Shown here: positions 12,639 to 13,271 of the stretch, one piece after another
How positions within the stretch are numbered: position 1 is the first letter of the stretch
Layout of the letters: every line of letters begins with the position of its first letter
Assembly (NCBI GenBank): GCA_016784945.1
Contig: JADHTP010000061.1
Coordinates: 1 to 13,271, forward strand
Source: Deltaproteobacteria bacterium
GTDB lineage: Bacteria; Myxococcota_A; UBA9042; DTJE01
Reading direction: 5' to 3'
Length of the DNA stretch: 13,271 bases
Made by a program: the position numbers and the translations under genes
Notes under the pieces: generated by a model
What the model was told of the DNA's origin: nothing
The model's input: only the letters and a program-made list of their open reading frames with translations
Databases searched by the model: none

Positions 12639-13271
12639 TCAATGCCCGGCCCGGGCCTCCAGGCACAGGGTGAGCACGGCCTCCAGAACCGCGCGGGCAT
12701 CGGCGTCGCAGGGTGGGGTGGAGGATACCCCGAATTGACCGTAGAACGGGTCCGACGGGTCCTGTATCCGATCCGGCAGGATGTGCCGCTCGATGAGAGC
12801 ATGTGCGAAAGTGGTGTCACCCAGTTCGAGTGCCAGCCTGGCCGCCAGGGCGTAGATCCGCACGTCGCCTCCATACCGGTTGTCAATGCCGGGGTAGAGG
12901 CAGTCCGGCAGTGCGTCCGTCAGGCAGTTGGGTACGTCGGTGCCCCATATGGTCAGGTACTCGGGAATACGGCACTCGGCTTCGAAAAATATCTTCAGGA
13001 AACGGAGCGTCCGGCTTGCCGCGCCGAGAGCCGTCGTCCGGCGCTTGTCATCCAGGACTTTTCCATCCATCGTGGCGGCTCGGGCCAGGTGCAGGGCCGT
13101 GCGGATCACCTGGGACGTATTGAGGTGACGGCCGTGGATGGTGTCCCGGCTGGCATGGTCACCGGACCAGGAGCCCTCCAGGCCCTCGAGCCCGTTCCAG
13201 AAGAGGCCGATGGGCGGCCCCGCTTCGTCGATTTCGGCGTCGAGGAGGAAGTCCGTGGCCGACTCCAGCAG
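12639..13271 (-). CDS. Partial gene of unknown function, 5' end beyond the window
   Basis: The frame is open from the right edge to a TGA at 12641-12639, giving the last 210 residues of a longer protein. An internal GTG at 13109 is unlikely to be the start, because the frame upstream (LLESATDFLLDAEIDEAGPP, then IGLFWNGLEGLEGSWSGDHA) has coding-like composition up to the edge. Predicted helix-rich stretches (VIRTALHLARAATM, TLRFLKIFFEAE, VRIYALAARLALEL, ARAVLEAVLTLCLEA) alternate with loops. Three cysteines lie in a 15-residue loop region (ECRIPEY...PNCLTDALPDCLYP) and one in STPPCDAD. The pattern could fit a helical-barrel domain such as those of some carbohydrate enzymes, but no family motif is recognised. 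It precedes the GH3 gene on the same strand with a gap of 114 bp. Confidence 0.7.
   Translation of the reverse strand: MLESATDFLLDAEIDEAGPPIGLFWNGLEGLEGSWSGDHASRDTIHGRHLNTSQVIRTALHLARAATMDGKVLDDKRRTTALGAASRTLRFLKIFFEAECRIPEYLTIWGTDVPNCLTDALPDCLYPGIDNRYGGDVRIYALAARLALELGDTTFAHALIERHILPDRIQDPSDPFYGQFGVSSTPPCDADARAVLEAVLTLCLEARAGH

Overview
The window is GC-rich, with strong G/C preference at codon third positions. It encodes mostly exported proteins. At least three have lipoprotein-type leaders followed by Asp/Pro/Gly-rich linkers, and one carries thrombospondin type 3 repeats. This style, plus eukaryote-like domains (plant-type PLC-like domain, EGF-like module, serine-racemase-type enzyme), suggests a myxobacterium-like or deltaproteobacterial relative with an elaborate outer surface. 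That assignment is an inference from gene style; no rRNA or ribosomal-protein marker is present.

Layout from left to right. (a) 1-2748, minus strand: an FadL/OmpP1-type outer-membrane barrel, then, 4 nt after its stop, a PLP fold-type II serine racemase/threonine dehydratase. A short, doubtful frame overlaps that gene's stop and runs off the left edge. (b) 2749-2906: a divergent control region with a perfect -10 hexamer and two palindromes. (c) 2907-8962, plus strand: a Cys-rich lipoprotein of unknown function with a 51-bp tandem duplication; a 1096-residue protein joining a GH1 beta-glycosidase, an endonuclease/exonuclease/phosphatase (EEP) domain and a PLC-like phosphodiesterase; and a secreted C69 dipeptidase-family Ntn-hydrolase whose SD overlaps the preceding stop. 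(d) 8969-13271, minus strand and convergent with (c): a partial helix-rich protein cut by the right edge, a degenerate heptanucleotide repeat array, a GH3 glycosidase with a C-terminal EGF-like module, a TSP3-repeat lipoprotein coupled to it by a 1-nt gap, and a decayed paralog of that lipoprotein.

The most notable object is the triple-enzyme fusion. All three domains keep the catalytic residues expected of their families, which suggests stepwise breakdown of a glycosylated phosphodiester compound such as a glycophospholipid, phosphosphingolipid or lipid-linked glycan at the cell surface. The FadL-type porin, the GH3 enzyme, the C69 hydrolase and the serine-handling enzyme would fit a head-group and acyl-chain salvage scheme. 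That scheme is a hypothesis from gene content; no substrate can be read from the sequence. No tRNA, rRNA, insertion sequence, integrase or CRISPR array was seen.
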